Made by a program: the position numbers and the translations under genes. Shown one piece after another: positions 32,853-42,270 of a DNA stretch of 64,000 bases (position 1 is the first letter of the stretch; each line of letters starts with the position of its first letter). This DNA comes from Persicobacter psychrovividus (GTDB lineage: Bacteria; Bacteroidota; Bacteroidia; Cytophagales; Cyclobacteriaceae), in the NCBI RefSeq assembly GCF_036492425.1, contig NZ_AP025297.1, forward strand, positions 124,001 to 188,000, written 5' to 3'. The notes under the pieces are model-generated. The model was given only the letters and a program-made list of their open reading frames with translations. It did not search any database and had not been told where the DNA came from.

Positions 32853-33775
32853 TAGAAAAAATGCGTGTAGCAAAGCCTACGGTACCTTTAAAAGCTATTA
32901 CTGCTCAGGTCGGACTTAGCCGAGACGCCTACTACAAGCATCAAAAGAGAACAGATAAAAAAGTGGTTATCAATCAAAAGGTGATGGATATGGTTAATGA
33001 GTTCAGAAAGAAATATGCACGACAAGGAACGGAAAAGATGTACCTTACTCTAAAGCCCAAACTTGTGGAGCAACAGATAAAAATGGGCAGATGTAAATTA
33101 CATGAATTATTAAAAGCAAATGATGCATTGGTTCGGTGGCGACGCAGTGGAGCAAGAACCACTAATTCCAACCACAGATATGATTTGTTCCCTAATTTAT
33201 TGTCAGACAAAGCCAACACCCCTACTGGCCCGAATCAGGTAATTCAGTCAGATATAACCTATGTACCATGCCATGGAGGCGATTTTGCCTACTTATCCCT
33301 GGTCACAGATGCTTGGTCAAAAAAAATATTGGGATGGAATTTATCTAAATCTCTCAATGCGAGTGGAGCTATTTCGGCGCTAAAAATGGCAATTCGGGCA
33401 TCAGATGGAAAACTCGAAGGAGCCATTCATCATTCCGACCGTGGCGTCCAGTACTGTTGTAACAAATACCGATCAATTCTGAAAGATAATGGCCTGAAGG
33501 TATCATTAACAGAGAAATACGATCCCTACGAAAATGCCTTAGCCGAAAGAGTGAATAACACGATCAAAAATGAATATTTAAAGGCATATTACTTTCAGTT
33601 TAGCGTTGCTGCAAGAGATGTTAAAAATGCAATTGATGATTACAATAATCACCGAATGCACCGAGGATTAGGCTTTTTAAGTCCCTGCCATGCCCATGAA
33701 TATGGGATAAAATTGGAACGTCCAAGCTATGAGAAAATACTAATAATCAGGGCTTCCATTTCCCCTTCATCCTAA
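32849..33775 (+). CDS. IS3-family transposase OrfB (DDE integrase domain)
   Basis: This 308-residue protein begins with GTG and carries an HTH_21-like N-terminal part (~1-100) and an rve integrase core. The catalytic triad is intact: Asp135 (VIQSDITYVP), Asp197 (HHSDRGVQY) and Glu233 (ENALAERVN), giving the DD(35)E spacing of the IS3 family. The C-terminal NHRMHRGLGFLSP matches the usual IS3 ending. No frameshift or stop interrupts it, so it is probably functional, either free or as the OrfAB fusion. Confidence 0.93.
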   Translation: MIEKMRVAKPTVPLKAITAQVGLSRDAYYKHQKRTDKKVVINQKVMDMVNEFRKKYARQGTEKMYLTLKPKLVEQQIKMGRCKLHELLKANDALVRWRRSGARTTNSNHRYDLFPNLLSDKANTPTGPNQVIQSDITYVPCHGGDFAYLSLVTDAWSKKILGWNLSKSLNASGAISALKMAIRASDGKLEGAIHHSDRGVQYCCNKYRSILKDNGLKVSLTEKYDPYENALAERVNNTIKNEYLKAYYFQFSVAARDVKNAIDDYNNHRMHRGLGFLSPCHAHEYGIKLERPSYEKILIIRASISPSS

Positions 33776-33787
33776 GGCAAAAATACA

Positions 33788-33865
33788 ATTTTTGGAAGCT
33801 GACCTCAAGGGTAAAGTGAACGGTCTCGCAAGCTCGACGCGCCCTTGACCTCAGCCACCAAAAAT
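33788..33865 (+). other. Long imperfect hairpin inside the IS right end
   Basis: Two arms pair in perfect register with two symmetrical 2x2 internal loops: ATTTTTGG / CCAAAAAT (8 bp), GCTGA / TCAGC (5 bp) and TCAAGGG / CCCTTGA (7 bp), enclosing a 30-nt loop. It starts 12 bp after the orfB stop. It may be a bidirectional terminator, an RNA element or a cruciform used by the element; no T-run follows on the plus strand. Confidence 0.75.
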
Positions 33866-33931
33866 CGGGATGCTCCGCCAAGAGATGAGTGGAAAAAAAC
33901 AGGGTCAAATCAAGCGATTGGCTCCAAAAAA

Positions 33932-33956
33932 TGTAGACTTATTTTAGTAGATTTCA
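33932..33956 (+). repeat. Right terminal inverted repeat of the IS3 element
   Basis: The repeat reads TGTAGACTTATTTTAG followed by TAGATTTCA. It is the reverse complement of the left repeat at 21 of 25 positions and is followed by the GAT duplication. Confidence 0.9.
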
Positions 33957-34027
33957 GATTGCATCGTCCTAAATACAGTTGGCAACTATTTCATAAATGA
34001 TTGATATAAAATAAAATACAAGTGAGT

Positions 34028-34330
34028 ATGACTGAAAGTTATGACCCCTATCAAAATGCCGTTGCAGAACGAGTAAATGGTATTTTGAAACAGGAGTTCT
34101 ATCTTGGAGCAAGCTTTATGACCGTTGCTGATGCGAAAAAGAAAGCTACTTGGACCATTGGTGTTTACAATAATTAAAGAAGGCACTGGAGCCTTGATCT
34201 GATGACACCAGAAGAGGCTCACAACCACCAAGGACTGATCAAGCGAAAATGGAAGAACTATCGAAAAGACAAACAGTTAAAATCTGCCCCTTATAAACGT
34301 TGCGGATGTTGCACTTTTGAATTTGGGTGA
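34028..34330 (+). pseudogene. Remnant of a second IS3-type transposase (OrfB C-terminus)
   Basis: Only the last ~100 codons survive. They translate to MTESYDPYQNAVAERVNGIL, then FYLGASFMTVADAKKK, then GVYNN, a TAA stop at 34175-34177, and continue in frame as RRHWSLDLMTPEEAHNHQG to a final stop at 34328. The conserved E of AER and the R-x-H-x-L-x-MTPEEAH ending identify the IS3 OrfB family. The sequence differs from the intact OrfB next door, so it comes from another element. The upstream D-D part is missing and the internal stop confirms decay. Confidence 0.85.
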
Positions 34331-34638
34331 GTTCCCCGCGGGAGCGCGGCGCCCGCGGCGACATATCGAAATGTAACATAAAATACATACCTATTATAGT
34401 ACAATTTACAAAGCATCCAATCAGACGAAAAAGCTGATAATAAGTGCGAAGTTATTTCAGGACAAGACATGACAAGGTGGTTAATATGTATATTGAGCGG
34501 TATTATTTCAAACAGGGTAAATACTCCACATCAGCTTAGAATAAAAAGGGTGGATCAATCGAATTGATCCACTACCAAATTATAAAAGCAATAGTGGAGA
34601 TATTTGGATAATAGTATCTCCTTATTTCAGTTAAAAAT
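34331..34638. other. Intergenic scar region with a GC-rich hairpin
   Basis: About 300 bp without a gene. At 34336-34358 a 7-bp GC-only stem (CCGCGGG / CCCGCGG, 9-nt loop) stands out in otherwise A+T-rich DNA, directly after the transposase remnant, and may be the outer end of the lost element. The rest, to 34540, is A+T-rich with nothing I can assign, and the PUL2 terminator follows. Confidence 0.6.
34541..34572 (-). terminator. Rho-independent terminator closing the minus-strand operon
   Basis: Read on the minus strand, a perfect 10-bp stem (GTGGATCAAT / ATTGATCCAC) with a 3-nt loop is followed by CC and five T residues. It lies 67 bp after the esterase stop codon. Confidence 0.85.
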
Positions 34639-35493
34639 TCACCTGATATAACCCAAGGATTTCAAGAAATTGTCCGTTGCTGTTATGGTTTCTTTATAGA
34701 ATCGCCCTTCGTATTTATTTTTATTGAAGAATCCATGACCAGCTCCATCATACAAGAATAAATCACAACGACGATTCACTGCTTGCATACAGTTTTTGTA
34801 ATTTTGGGCAACTGAGACCGGTATTAAATGGTCTTCTTTTCCCAGAAAGACAATTGTTGGCGGGGCTTGATCGGTAATATTATGTGCTGGTGAAATCTCT
34901 TTCCACCGCTGCCCCATTCGTTCATGACAAAAGCCCGATGGTCCATTGTCAAACACTGGGTTGAATAACACCAAAGCATCTGCCCTGGATGAAATAGCTG
35001 TCGATTCATTAGGGTTATCCAAAGTTGGGCACACCCCAGTTGCTGCTGCAATATGCCCACCGGCAGACCCTCCTGAAGCGACAATTTTACTGGGGTCAAT
35101 ATTCAAAATTTCCGCATACTTCCTTAAATATCTCACGGCAGATTTAGCATCCTCTACCGATTCATAAGGTGTAGTTTTGTGCCTGGATTTTACTCTATAA
35201 TCAGCCAATACGGTAATCATTCCTCTCGCAGCAAAATATTCTGCCTGGGGTCTAAATTGTTCAATAGTACCACCATTCCATCCTCCTCCAAAGAAAAATA
35301 CCATACAAGGATATCGTTTCCTCTTTTTGAATTTGTCCGGGTAAATTAAGGTCATATCCAGCTTCACATCATCCATGTTTTTATAGGTTAATGAAAATGG
35401 CTTTTCATGATTGATATCTTGCTGTTTTGGTTGTGCTTCTGCCACTGACATGGTGATGAGCAGCAGGAAAATAAGTTTGAAAAAATGAGTCAT
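34639..35493 (-). CDS. Exported alpha/beta-hydrolase, carbohydrate esterase-like
   Basis: This 284-residue enzyme has a signal peptide (VAEAQ, ~21). It is of the hormone-sensitive-lipase/acetyl-xylan-esterase-like alpha/beta hydrolase type. The oxyanion-hole loop is FFFGGGWNGG (usually HGGG), the nucleophile elbow is SGGSAGG (Ser143), the acid is Asp221 (GKEDHLIP) and the base His253 (GAGHGF). It probably removes acetyl or other acyl esters from oligosaccharides in the periplasm; a peptidase or lipase role is less likely given the context. It is the last gene of the minus-strand cluster, 48 bp after a sulfatase gene. Confidence 0.85.
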   Translation of the reverse strand: MTHFFKLIFLLLITMSVAEAQPKQQDINHEKPFSLTYKNMDDVKLDMTLIYPDKFKKRKRYPCMVFFFGGGWNGGTIEQFRPQAEYFAARGMITVLADYRVKSRHKTTPYESVEDAKSAVRYLRKYAEILNIDPSKIVASGGSAGGHIAAATGVCPTLDNPNESTAISSRADALVLFNPVFDNGPSGFCHERMGQRWKEISPAHNITDQAPPTIVFLGKEDHLIPVSVAQNYKNCMQAVNRRCDLFLYDGAGHGFFNKNKYEGRFYKETITATDNFLKSLGYIR

Positions 35494-35541
35494 TATTAGT
35501 GCATTTATAAATTTCTGTATGTCCTACAACGCGCCGATCAG

Positions 35542-36993
35542 TTACTTACCCATTGTAGCTTCTCGATTCCACACATGACTATTTTCCAGCAAAGCTTGAT
35601 ATTCCTCCTTCATTTGTGCTTTCAAGGCTTTGAATTGCTCGGGAAATTTGGTTGCAACATTAACTGACTCGCTCATATCATTTCGGATATCATATAATTC
35701 AAAATCCATCAGTTCGGCATTTTTTACATGTTCTATATTGCCATCGTAAAGGTTGTGTAACCTCTCCAAAGGTTGACCATCCACTTTAAGTGTGGCCAAG
35801 AGCTTCCATTTTTCTGTGCGCATGGCCACTCGCTGCTGATTGATGGCATCATAAAAAGCCCAAATTAGTGGTTTCTGTCGTTCTTTTTTGCCGGTGGCCA
35901 ATAGCTGAGCGAAGGACTCTCCATCCAAACCATTATCTGGCAAAGGGGCACCGGTCAATGCTGCAAAGGTTGGCATCAAGTCCAAAGAAGAAACCACTGC
36001 GTCTGACTGGCCAGTATACGTTTTTTTTCCCATCCAGTGAATAATGCCTGGCACTCTGAAACCTGCTTCATTGGTCCACAATTTCATACCTTTTAATTCT
36101 CCCGCTGACCCATAAGAATGTATAGCTTTGGGGTGTCTCATCAATGTTTCAGGACCATTATCGGAGCTGAAAAAAATAAGGGTATTATTCAACTCTTTAG
36201 ATTCTAAATATTGATACAACTGCCCCACGGCTCGATCCATATTTTCGACATTGGCAAAGTATTCTGCTTGGTCCACATTTTCAGCCATTGGAAGGTATTT
36301 TTCCACCAGTTTTTTGGGGGAAGCAATAGGCTCATGTGGTTCGTGAAAAGTAACCTGCAAATAGAAGGGCTGGTTTTCTGGCTGATTTTCAAGCCAATCG
36401 ATCGCCTCTTTGACTACAATTTGAGCACTGAATCCCTCCAATTCACCAACAGGCTCCCCATTACGGACAAAATTCTTGGGATTAGCATGGCTTGGCGCGG
36501 CATTATTATGGGTAGCGAACCAGTGATCAAAGCCAAAATGATTTGGTTTAGGCTGCTCATTGCTATTGAACCTCGAACTGCAGTGCCATTTACCTGACAG
36601 GCATGTTGCGTACCCCACTTGCTTCAACATTGCAGGAATGGTTTGTTCATGTTGTTGCAAGTGAACCAAATCGCGACAATCTTCACTCCTTTTGGGTGAA
36701 GGGATAAAATCATAGAGCCCCGCACGATTAGGGCTACGTCCTGTCAGGAGCCCTGCTCGGGATGGGGAGCAAACAGGGGCAGCAGAATAACAGTCGGATA
36801 AAATGATTCCCTGTTTTGCTATTTTGTCCAAATTCGGACTATCAATGATCGGGTGCCCAAAGACCCCCAAATCGCCATACCCAAGGTCATCACATAGTAA
36901 GACCACAATATTGGGCTTATCGGCCTGTTTGCTCCCTTTTTCAGCTTCCGGTAGCGTAACCAAGAAATTTAAAACGATCAATAATATTTTCAT
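35542..36993 (-). CDS. Family S1 (formylglycine) sulfatase
   Basis: This 483-residue sulfatase has a hydrophobic N-terminus (MKILLIVLNFLVTLPEA). The metal motif is NIVVLLCDDLGYGDLG, and the formylglycine signature is PVCSPSRAGLLTGR with Cys75 to be modified. Other motifs are CLSGKWHCSSRF and FFSSDNGPET. It is related to the sulfatase at 16045 at the fold level but has a distinct signature region. It is encoded between the HTCS regulator and the esterase and would desulfate the PUL2 substrate. The N-terminal segment lacks a crisp cleavage site, so the start could differ slightly. Confidence 0.93.
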   Translation of the reverse strand: MKILLIVLNFLVTLPEAEKGSKQADKPNIVVLLCDDLGYGDLGVFGHPIIDSPNLDKIAKQGIILSDCYSAAPVCSPSRAGLLTGRSPNRAGLYDFIPSPKRSEDCRDLVHLQQHEQTIPAMLKQVGYATCLSGKWHCSSRFNSNEQPKPNHFGFDHWFATHNNAAPSHANPKNFVRNGEPVGELEGFSAQIVVKEAIDWLENQPENQPFYLQVTFHEPHEPIASPKKLVEKYLPMAENVDQAEYFANVENMDRAVGQLYQYLESKELNNTLIFFSSDNGPETLMRHPKAIHSYGSAGELKGMKLWTNEAGFRVPGIIHWMGKKTYTGQSDAVVSSLDLMPTFAALTGAPLPDNGLDGESFAQLLATGKKERQKPLIWAFYDAINQQRVAMRTEKWKLLATLKVDGQPLERLHNLYDGNIEHVKNAELMDFELYDIRNDMSESVNVATKFPEQFKALKAQMKEEYQALLENSHVWNREATMGK

Positions 36994-37028
36994 CTGTGAG
37001 TTGGTTTATGGTGTTGAATGCTCTTCAT

Positions 37029-40000
37029 TTATATTATTTCGGTGGCTTGTATTCTATTCTCGGCCGCATACTGGGAGGGTAACTGATTAAATTCCGTCTT
37101 GAAGCATTTGGAAAAATACTTTGGGTTGGAGAAGCCGACCATATAGGCAATCTCGGAAATGGTCAGTTGCGTTGTTTCCAAAAGTTGAGCCGCTCTTTTC
37201 AGGCGCACCCTCCTGATAAAATCCGAAGGAGAACGATTGGTCAAGGCCCTGATTTTGCGGTATAAATGCCCCCTGCTTATATCAAGATCCGCACTTAATG
37301 TTTCCACTGTCAATTCAGGTTGATCCATATGATCTTCAATGTATTTGAGGACTTTATGTATTAACTTTTCATCGTTGGTGGTAATCTCAATATCAGAGAG
37401 CTCCACCCCAATTTTTTTACTGAAGGCCTGTTGCAGGCTTTGGCGACTTTCAAATAGCCCACAGATCATCGAGTGTAGAACATCAAATTTAAATGGCTTT
37501 GACAAGTATTGATCAGCACCGGAGGCAAACCCTTTCACCTGCCCTTCAGCGGTATTTTGGGCGGTCAGCAAAATAATAGGAATGGGTGCCGTTATGGGGT
37601 CTTTTTTTAGTTGTTCACACATCTGGTGCCCGTCCATTAGTGGCATCATCACATCACTGATGATTAAGTCCGGCATCTTCATCTCGATTTTGTTTAAGGC
37701 AACTAAACCGTTATCAGCCTCAATAATGTTGAATTGTTGCTGTAAACTCGATTTTAAAAACAACCGAAAATCCTCATTATCTTCCACCAGCAAAATGGTT
37801 TTTGCACCCCGATGAGCGGGTCGATTATTGGGGTGGTCAATCTTGTTTTGATCATCCCCCTTTAGCATTTCCTGTTCTGAAGCTTTGATTAAAGGGATAG
37901 CAACAACAAAACTGCTGCCTTTACCTTCAATACTTTCCACTGAGATATTTCCCCGGTGTAATTGAACATATTCCTTAGTAAGCGATAGGCCGATACCACT
38001 TCCGGCCATTTGATTATTTTTAAGGTTAGCTGCCTGAAAGAAGCGATCAAATATTTTATTCTGCTCCGTAAGAGGAATACCCACCCCTGTATCTTCTACG
38101 GCCAAGCTAAATTCATCTGAATTGGCAGCACGCAAATGGATATTGATCAGACCTCCTTTTGGCGTAAATTTAAAGGCGTTAGAAAGTAAATTATAAACAA
38201 TGATTTCAAATTTTTCATAGTCGAGGTAAATATTAAGCTGCTCGACGTCGGTCACAAATTGCAGCATTATCCCCTCTGTGGCAGCGAGCTGTTCAAAGGA
38301 TAAGATGATTTTTTTGAGAAAACTGATCAGTTCACCGCAAGAGGGCTCAAGGCGTAACTGTTGGCTACCAATTTTTTGAAAATCAAGCAAGCGATTTACC
38401 AGATGAAGCAAACGATTGGCATTGGAATGAATGAGTTCAAATTGCAGTTTGTTCTCTTTGTCTTTTTGTTCCACCATCATTTTTTCCAAAGGGGAAATGA
38501 TCAAGGACAGTGGTGTTCTAAATTCATGACTGACATTGGCAAAAAAGTCGATTTTCATTTGCTGCAACAGGTGCTCACGCTCGGCGGCAGCCCTTTTCTT
38601 CCAAAGTTTTAAAGCCGAGATGATGAGCAATAAGATCAAAATCAGGTAAATAATATAAGCGGTATTGCTCAACCATGGCGCAGGAGCAATGTGCAAAATA
38701 ACCGAGCGACTCTCATCGCTCCATACGCCATCATTGTTCGCTGCCTTTACCTTAAAAGTATACTTCCCCGCTGGTACATTGGTATATATCGCTTCGCGCT
38801 TGTTACCATCAAAATTCCACTGTTGATCAAAACCTTCTAGTTTGTAGGCATATTCACATTTCTCATGAGCCGTATTTGCAATTGCAACAAACTCAAATCT
38901 AAAATCCGACTGATAATATTCGAGTTTTATCGTCTGATCCTGCGCTCTCCCTTGTTGAAAGCTTTTGCTCTGTTTATATTTCCCAAGGGATTTATCCCGA
39001 ACTTTCAAGTTAGTTATGACTATCCGAGGCACCTGTTGATTATCGTGAATATTGACAGGCTTGAACATGCTAATGCCGTTATTACCACCAAAAATAAGGT
39101 AGCCTTGCGACTGGCACAGCGCTTCGGGAAAATACTCATTGGCGGTCAAACCATCAGGCGTACCGTAGTTTTTTATTTTTCCACTTTCAGGATTTAGGCA
39201 CGAAATACCATTGTTGGTACTCAACCATAGCATCCCCTTATGGTCCTCAATGATACCATTGATTGAATTACTTTCCAATCCATCCTGTTCTGTGAATGAG
39301 CGGAAGGTCTTTGTCTTACGGTCAAACAAATTCAAACCATAGGCAGTACCCACCCACAAGTTATTTTTTCGATCCTCATAGATGCAGTGAATATAATTAT
39401 TTGATATTGACCCTTTGATATCAATATCATTGAGGTAACGAGTGAATGTCTCCTTTTTTGGGTCAAAGACATTGAGCCCATTGATTGTGCCCACCCAAAT
39501 ATTCCCGAGATGATCTTTCTTGATTACTTTGACTCTGTTATCAGAGATGGAATTTTCGGAACTGTTCTTACTATAATGCCTGAAATCACCCGACACGGTG
39601 TTATATATATCCAAACCATTACCTACACTTCCAATATATAAGTCATTTTTATCCTTCAGCAGTGCGTAGATACTTGCTGAACTGAGGCTATTGGAATTAC
39701 CTTCTTCAGGACGGAAAATTTTGCTGGTGCCTGTTTTTTTGTTAAAAAGGTTCAGCCCATCGAGGGTACCGACCCACAAATAATCCGGACTTTCCTCGGT
39801 GATACACAAGATAAAATCATTACTGATCGACTCTTCTTCTTCAGGATCATGCTTAAAGTGGGTAAACTCCAGTGTATTAATATTGAATCGGCTCAGGGAT
39901 CCATCAACCTTGGTCCCGACCCAAACATCTCCCTGACTGTCTGTAAATAAAGAGCGCACCCGGTTATTACACAAACCCAAAGAGGTGAAATTATCCCTTA

Positions 40001-41012
40001 CAGAAATGAAGGGTTTACGGTTTTTATCCAGCAGGTTAAGGCCTGAATCCTGAGTGCCGAACCACAGGTTCCCAAAATCATCTTCAAAGAAACTAATGAT
40101 GGCATTGGAGTTGATCCCATCTCGCTCAAATTTAGATAACTGCAATCGGTTTACCTCTCCACTTTGGTTGATAAAAATCAGTCCTTTGTCTTGAATTGCA
40201 AACCAACTGTTCCCTTCCCTGTCATATTTCAAGAAGGATAGTCGCCCCTTCTGCTTTGATGGAAACGGATGCTTCCGGAGACTCTGGTCATTGAATAATT
40301 GATAATAATTCGACAGGTTCTCACTGACTCCTATCATGACTGATCCGTCAGGTTTCATCTCCAAATTGCTGATCTCATACCCTTGAAGGTATTGGGCTAC
40401 AATTTCATTTTGTTTGATTACATATAAGCCATTTTTGGTACCCACCATCACCCCCCATAGCGGGTGAAGGGTAAGACAAACAATGCTGTTACTCAGCAGA
40501 GCGGCTATCGGTGACTCACTGCTGAAAACCTGTTTAACTTTACCCTCAGCATTTAACTTTATCAAGCCTCGGTGATCTGTTCCTACCCAAATACTTTTTT
40601 CTGAATCTATGGTAAGGCAAGTAATCATTGCCTTTTCACGTTTGTCCTCGAAAAGGTCTAAACGCTTGATTTGCCCATTGATCAGGTTTAAGGTATTGAG
40701 TCCGTGACTTGTGCCTATCCATAAAAATTTATGTTTATCTTCTATTAGGCATGAAATGACATTGTTGCTTAGAGAAGCAGTATCATTTGGTGCATACTGA
40801 AATGTTTTAAAAGTATATCCATCATAACGATTCAAGCCATCTCTTGTGCCGAACCACATAAACCCATTCGAGTCCTGATAAATGGATTTTACATGATTAG
40901 ACACCAGCCCATTTTGAGTTGTCAAGTGCTTAAACACTTTATCTCCACAAGCTGCAAAAAGCGGCTGATGGATCACAAAAATAATACAGAAAATGACAAA
41001 TCGCATAAACAT
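37029..41012 (-). CDS. Hybrid two-component system sensor/regulator (HTCS)
   Basis: This 1327-residue single-chain regulator has a signal peptide (~1-20). Two Reg_prop beta-propeller blocks (~25-690) carry repeated motifs such as GFMWFGTRDGLNRYDG and NLWVGTAYGLNLFD, followed by a Y_Y_Y domain (~715-780; CEYAYKLEGFDQQW). A transmembrane helix lies at ~783-805. Next come HisKA with His829 (FFANVSHEFRTPL), HATPase_c (~940-1050; NLLSNAFKF, GSGIGLSL), a receiver with Asp1120 (LIISDVMMPLMDG) and an AraC-type DNA-binding domain (~1220-1325). HTCS proteins bind oligosaccharides in the periplasm and activate PUL transcription. It sits inside PUL2 and most likely controls it. The start at Met1 or Met3 is equivalent for export. 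Confidence 0.96.
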   Translation of the reverse strand: MFMRFVIFCIIFVIHQPLFAACGDKVFKHLTTQNGLVSNHVKSIYQDSNGFMWFGTRDGLNRYDGYTFKTFQYAPNDTASLSNNVISCLIEDKHKFLWIGTSHGLNTLNLINGQIKRLDLFEDKREKAMITCLTIDSEKSIWVGTDHRGLIKLNAEGKVKQVFSSESPIAALLSNSIVCLTLHPLWGVMVGTKNGLYVIKQNEIVAQYLQGYEISNLEMKPDGSVMIGVSENLSNYYQLFNDQSLRKHPFPSKQKGRLSFLKYDREGNSWFAIQDKGLIFINQSGEVNRLQLSKFERDGINSNAIISFFEDDFGNLWFGTQDSGLNLLDKNRKPFISVRDNFTSLGLCNNRVRSLFTDSQGDVWVGTKVDGSLSRFNINTLEFTHFKHDPEEEESISNDFILCITEESPDYLWVGTLDGLNLFNKKTGTSKIFRPEEGNSNSLSSASIYALLKDKNDLYIGSVGNGLDIYNTVSGDFRHYSKNSSENSISDNRVKVIKKDHLGNIWVGTINGLNVFDPKKETFTRYLNDIDIKGSISNNYIHCIYEDRKNNLWVGTAYGLNLFDRKTKTFRSFTEQDGLESNSINGIIEDHKGMLWLSTNNGISCLNPESGKIKNYGTPDGLTANEYFPEALCQSQGYLIFGGNNGISMFKPVNIHDNQQVPRIVITNLKVRDKSLGKYKQSKSFQQGRAQDQTIKLEYYQSDFRFEFVAIANTAHEKCEYAYKLEGFDQQWNFDGNKREAIYTNVPAGKYTFKVKAANNDGVWSDESRSVILHIAPAPWLSNTAYIIYLILILLLIISALKLWKKRAAAEREHLLQQMKIDFFANVSHEFRTPLSLIISPLEKMMVEQKDKENKLQFELIHSNANRLLHLVNRLLDFQKIGSQQLRLEPSCGELISFLKKIILSFEQLAATEGIMLQFVTDVEQLNIYLDYEKFEIIVYNLLSNAFKFTPKGGLINIHLRAANSDEFSLAVEDTGVGIPLTEQNKIFDRFFQAANLKNNQMAGSGIGLSLTKEYVQLHRGNISVESIEGKGSSFVVAIPLIKASEQEMLKGDDQNKIDHPNNRPAHRGAKTILLVEDNEDFRLFLKSSLQQQFNIIEADNGLVALNKIEMKMPDLIISDVMMPLMDGHQMCEQLKKDPITAPIPIILLTAQNTAEGQVKGFASGADQYLSKPFKFDVLHSMICGLFESRQSLQQAFSKKIGVELSDIEITTNDEKLIHKVLKYIEDHMDQPELTVETLSADLDISRGHLYRKIRALTNRSPSDFIRRVRLKRAAQLLETTQLTISEIAYMVGFSNPKYFSKCFKTEFNQLPSQYAAENRIQATEII

Positions 41013-41169
41013 AATTTACATTAAAAAAATAGTCAAAATTCACTAACATCATGACCATACCTGCCAATAGTCCGATCGAGTCCTGTAAGTTATTCAGTTC
41101 CGAAGATTCGGAAAAAATTAAATATTTACATCAATCAAAATATTTTTTTTAGTCAATAAAAATAGAATA

Positions 41170-42270
41170 TTATTGCTTGTTTATTAATGGGATTACCATA
41201 TTCCAACTTTTCTTACCGTTATGAAATCCTCCTTTACCATCCATGGTGGCAAAAAACAAGTGGGTTGGCCTGTTCTCTTCAATCAAAACAAATGGCCGCT
41301 CGAGCTGTCCCTGCAATTGCTCATGCCCATCATCCCAACGGACGGTTCGTGTGTACGCTAAAGGATCTTTGTCCAGTGTCCAATGTTTTGCATCCTGAGA
41401 ATGAGCCAATAATCCGGCATGTCTTTTTTTGACGATCTTTCCCGTCATATCTTTGGCAATCATATGATATCCCTGCTGATCTTTCCACAGGTGAGGGTCT
41501 TCAACCTCTCCGAAAGTTTCGGCTGAGAAAATGGGCTCATCAGAGGTTACCGTATATGGTCCTCGATAAGATTTGGCGGTCGCCATGCCGATAGCCATAC
41601 CAGAGTGCGTAATTGAATCCTGCTGATAGCTTCGCCCTTTAAACAACAAAATAACCGACCCATCTTCTTCAATTAAGGGCGAAGGATTGGAGGTCAGAAA
41701 GCTGTAAAATGAATTAGGTTTGACATCCAAAATTGGTTTATCAAGCCGCTCCCATGGTCCATAGGGACTTTTCGATATTGCCACACCGATTCGTTTGTTC
41801 CATCTTCCGGCAATGCACCACTTACTCTCAAGGGTAAGTAGATCTGCATTATGTTCATTAAGCTTTTCAAAAGGGTGAGTAGATCCCATATAAAAGAGAA
41901 TATACGCTTGATTGTGCTTGACAATTTTTGGATTATGACAGGAACGACCATCCCAAAACTGCGCTCCCCGATCTCCCAAAGCCACATCACTAAATTGATA
42001 AGGCCCTTCAGGGGTATCTGCTACCGCATGAATAATTTCGGAGGCAATCATCCAGCCAGGATGAAACTTTAAATAATCCGGCCATCGGGAAGCATACATA
42101 TGGTATTTATCATCCTCCCCTTTCACCACCGAACTGCCCCATACCCAGTATCCATCCATCTCAAATCCGCCCCCAACCGGTGCTTGGCCGAGCTCGCCAA
42201 GAGCGGACGCCTGTCCAAATAGCTGCATTGGAATAATGAACAGCATAAAGTATAAAATTTTATTAAACAT
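41170..42270 (-). CDS. Exported five-bladed beta-propeller glycosidase-like protein
   Basis: This 366-residue protein has a signal peptide (MQLFGQ, ~20) and the repeated W/Y-G-x-x-x and 'GPY/GPW' elements of five-bladed propeller glycosidases: MDGYWVWGSSVVKG, DTPEGPYQFSD, FWDGRSCHNPKIV, KSPYGPWERLD, SYRGPYTVTS and FGEVEDPHLW. Acidic candidates are the Asp of MDGYW, the Asp of FWDGR and the Glu-Asp of EVEDPHLW, as in clan GH-F/J-type folds (GH43, GH32, GH117). I cannot place it in a numbered family. In PUL2 it probably acts on oligosaccharides after lyase cleavage. It stands between the HTCS gene and a 236-bp gap. Confidence 0.75.
   Translation of the reverse strand: MFNKILYFMLFIIPMQLFGQASALGELGQAPVGGGFEMDGYWVWGSSVVKGEDDKYHMYASRWPDYLKFHPGWMIASEIIHAVADTPEGPYQFSDVALGDRGAQFWDGRSCHNPKIVKHNQAYILFYMGSTHPFEKLNEHNADLLTLESKWCIAGRWNKRIGVAISKSPYGPWERLDKPILDVKPNSFYSFLTSNPSPLIEEDGSVILLFKGRSYQQDSITHSGMAIGMATAKSYRGPYTVTSDEPIFSAETFGEVEDPHLWKDQQGYHMIAKDMTGKIVKKRHAGLLAHSQDAKHWTLDKDPLAYTRTVRWDDGHEQLQGQLERPFVLIEENRPTHLFFATMDGKGGFHNGKKSWNMVIPLINKQ

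Larger units (their letters stand above)
32451..33956 (+). mobile_element. Complete IS3-family insertion sequence (1506 bp)
   Basis: The element is bounded by imperfect 25-bp terminal inverted repeats (21 of 25 matches) that begin with TG and end with CA, as in IS3-family elements. A 3-bp direct repeat GAT flanks it (32448-32450 and 33957-33959), consistent with target duplication. It carries overlapping orfA and orfB with an A-run frameshift site and a 157-bp noncoding right segment holding a long hairpin. It is inserted between the PUL1 terminator and the convergent PUL2 operon, where it interrupts no gene. The intact ORFs suggest a recent or active insertion. Confidence 0.92.
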
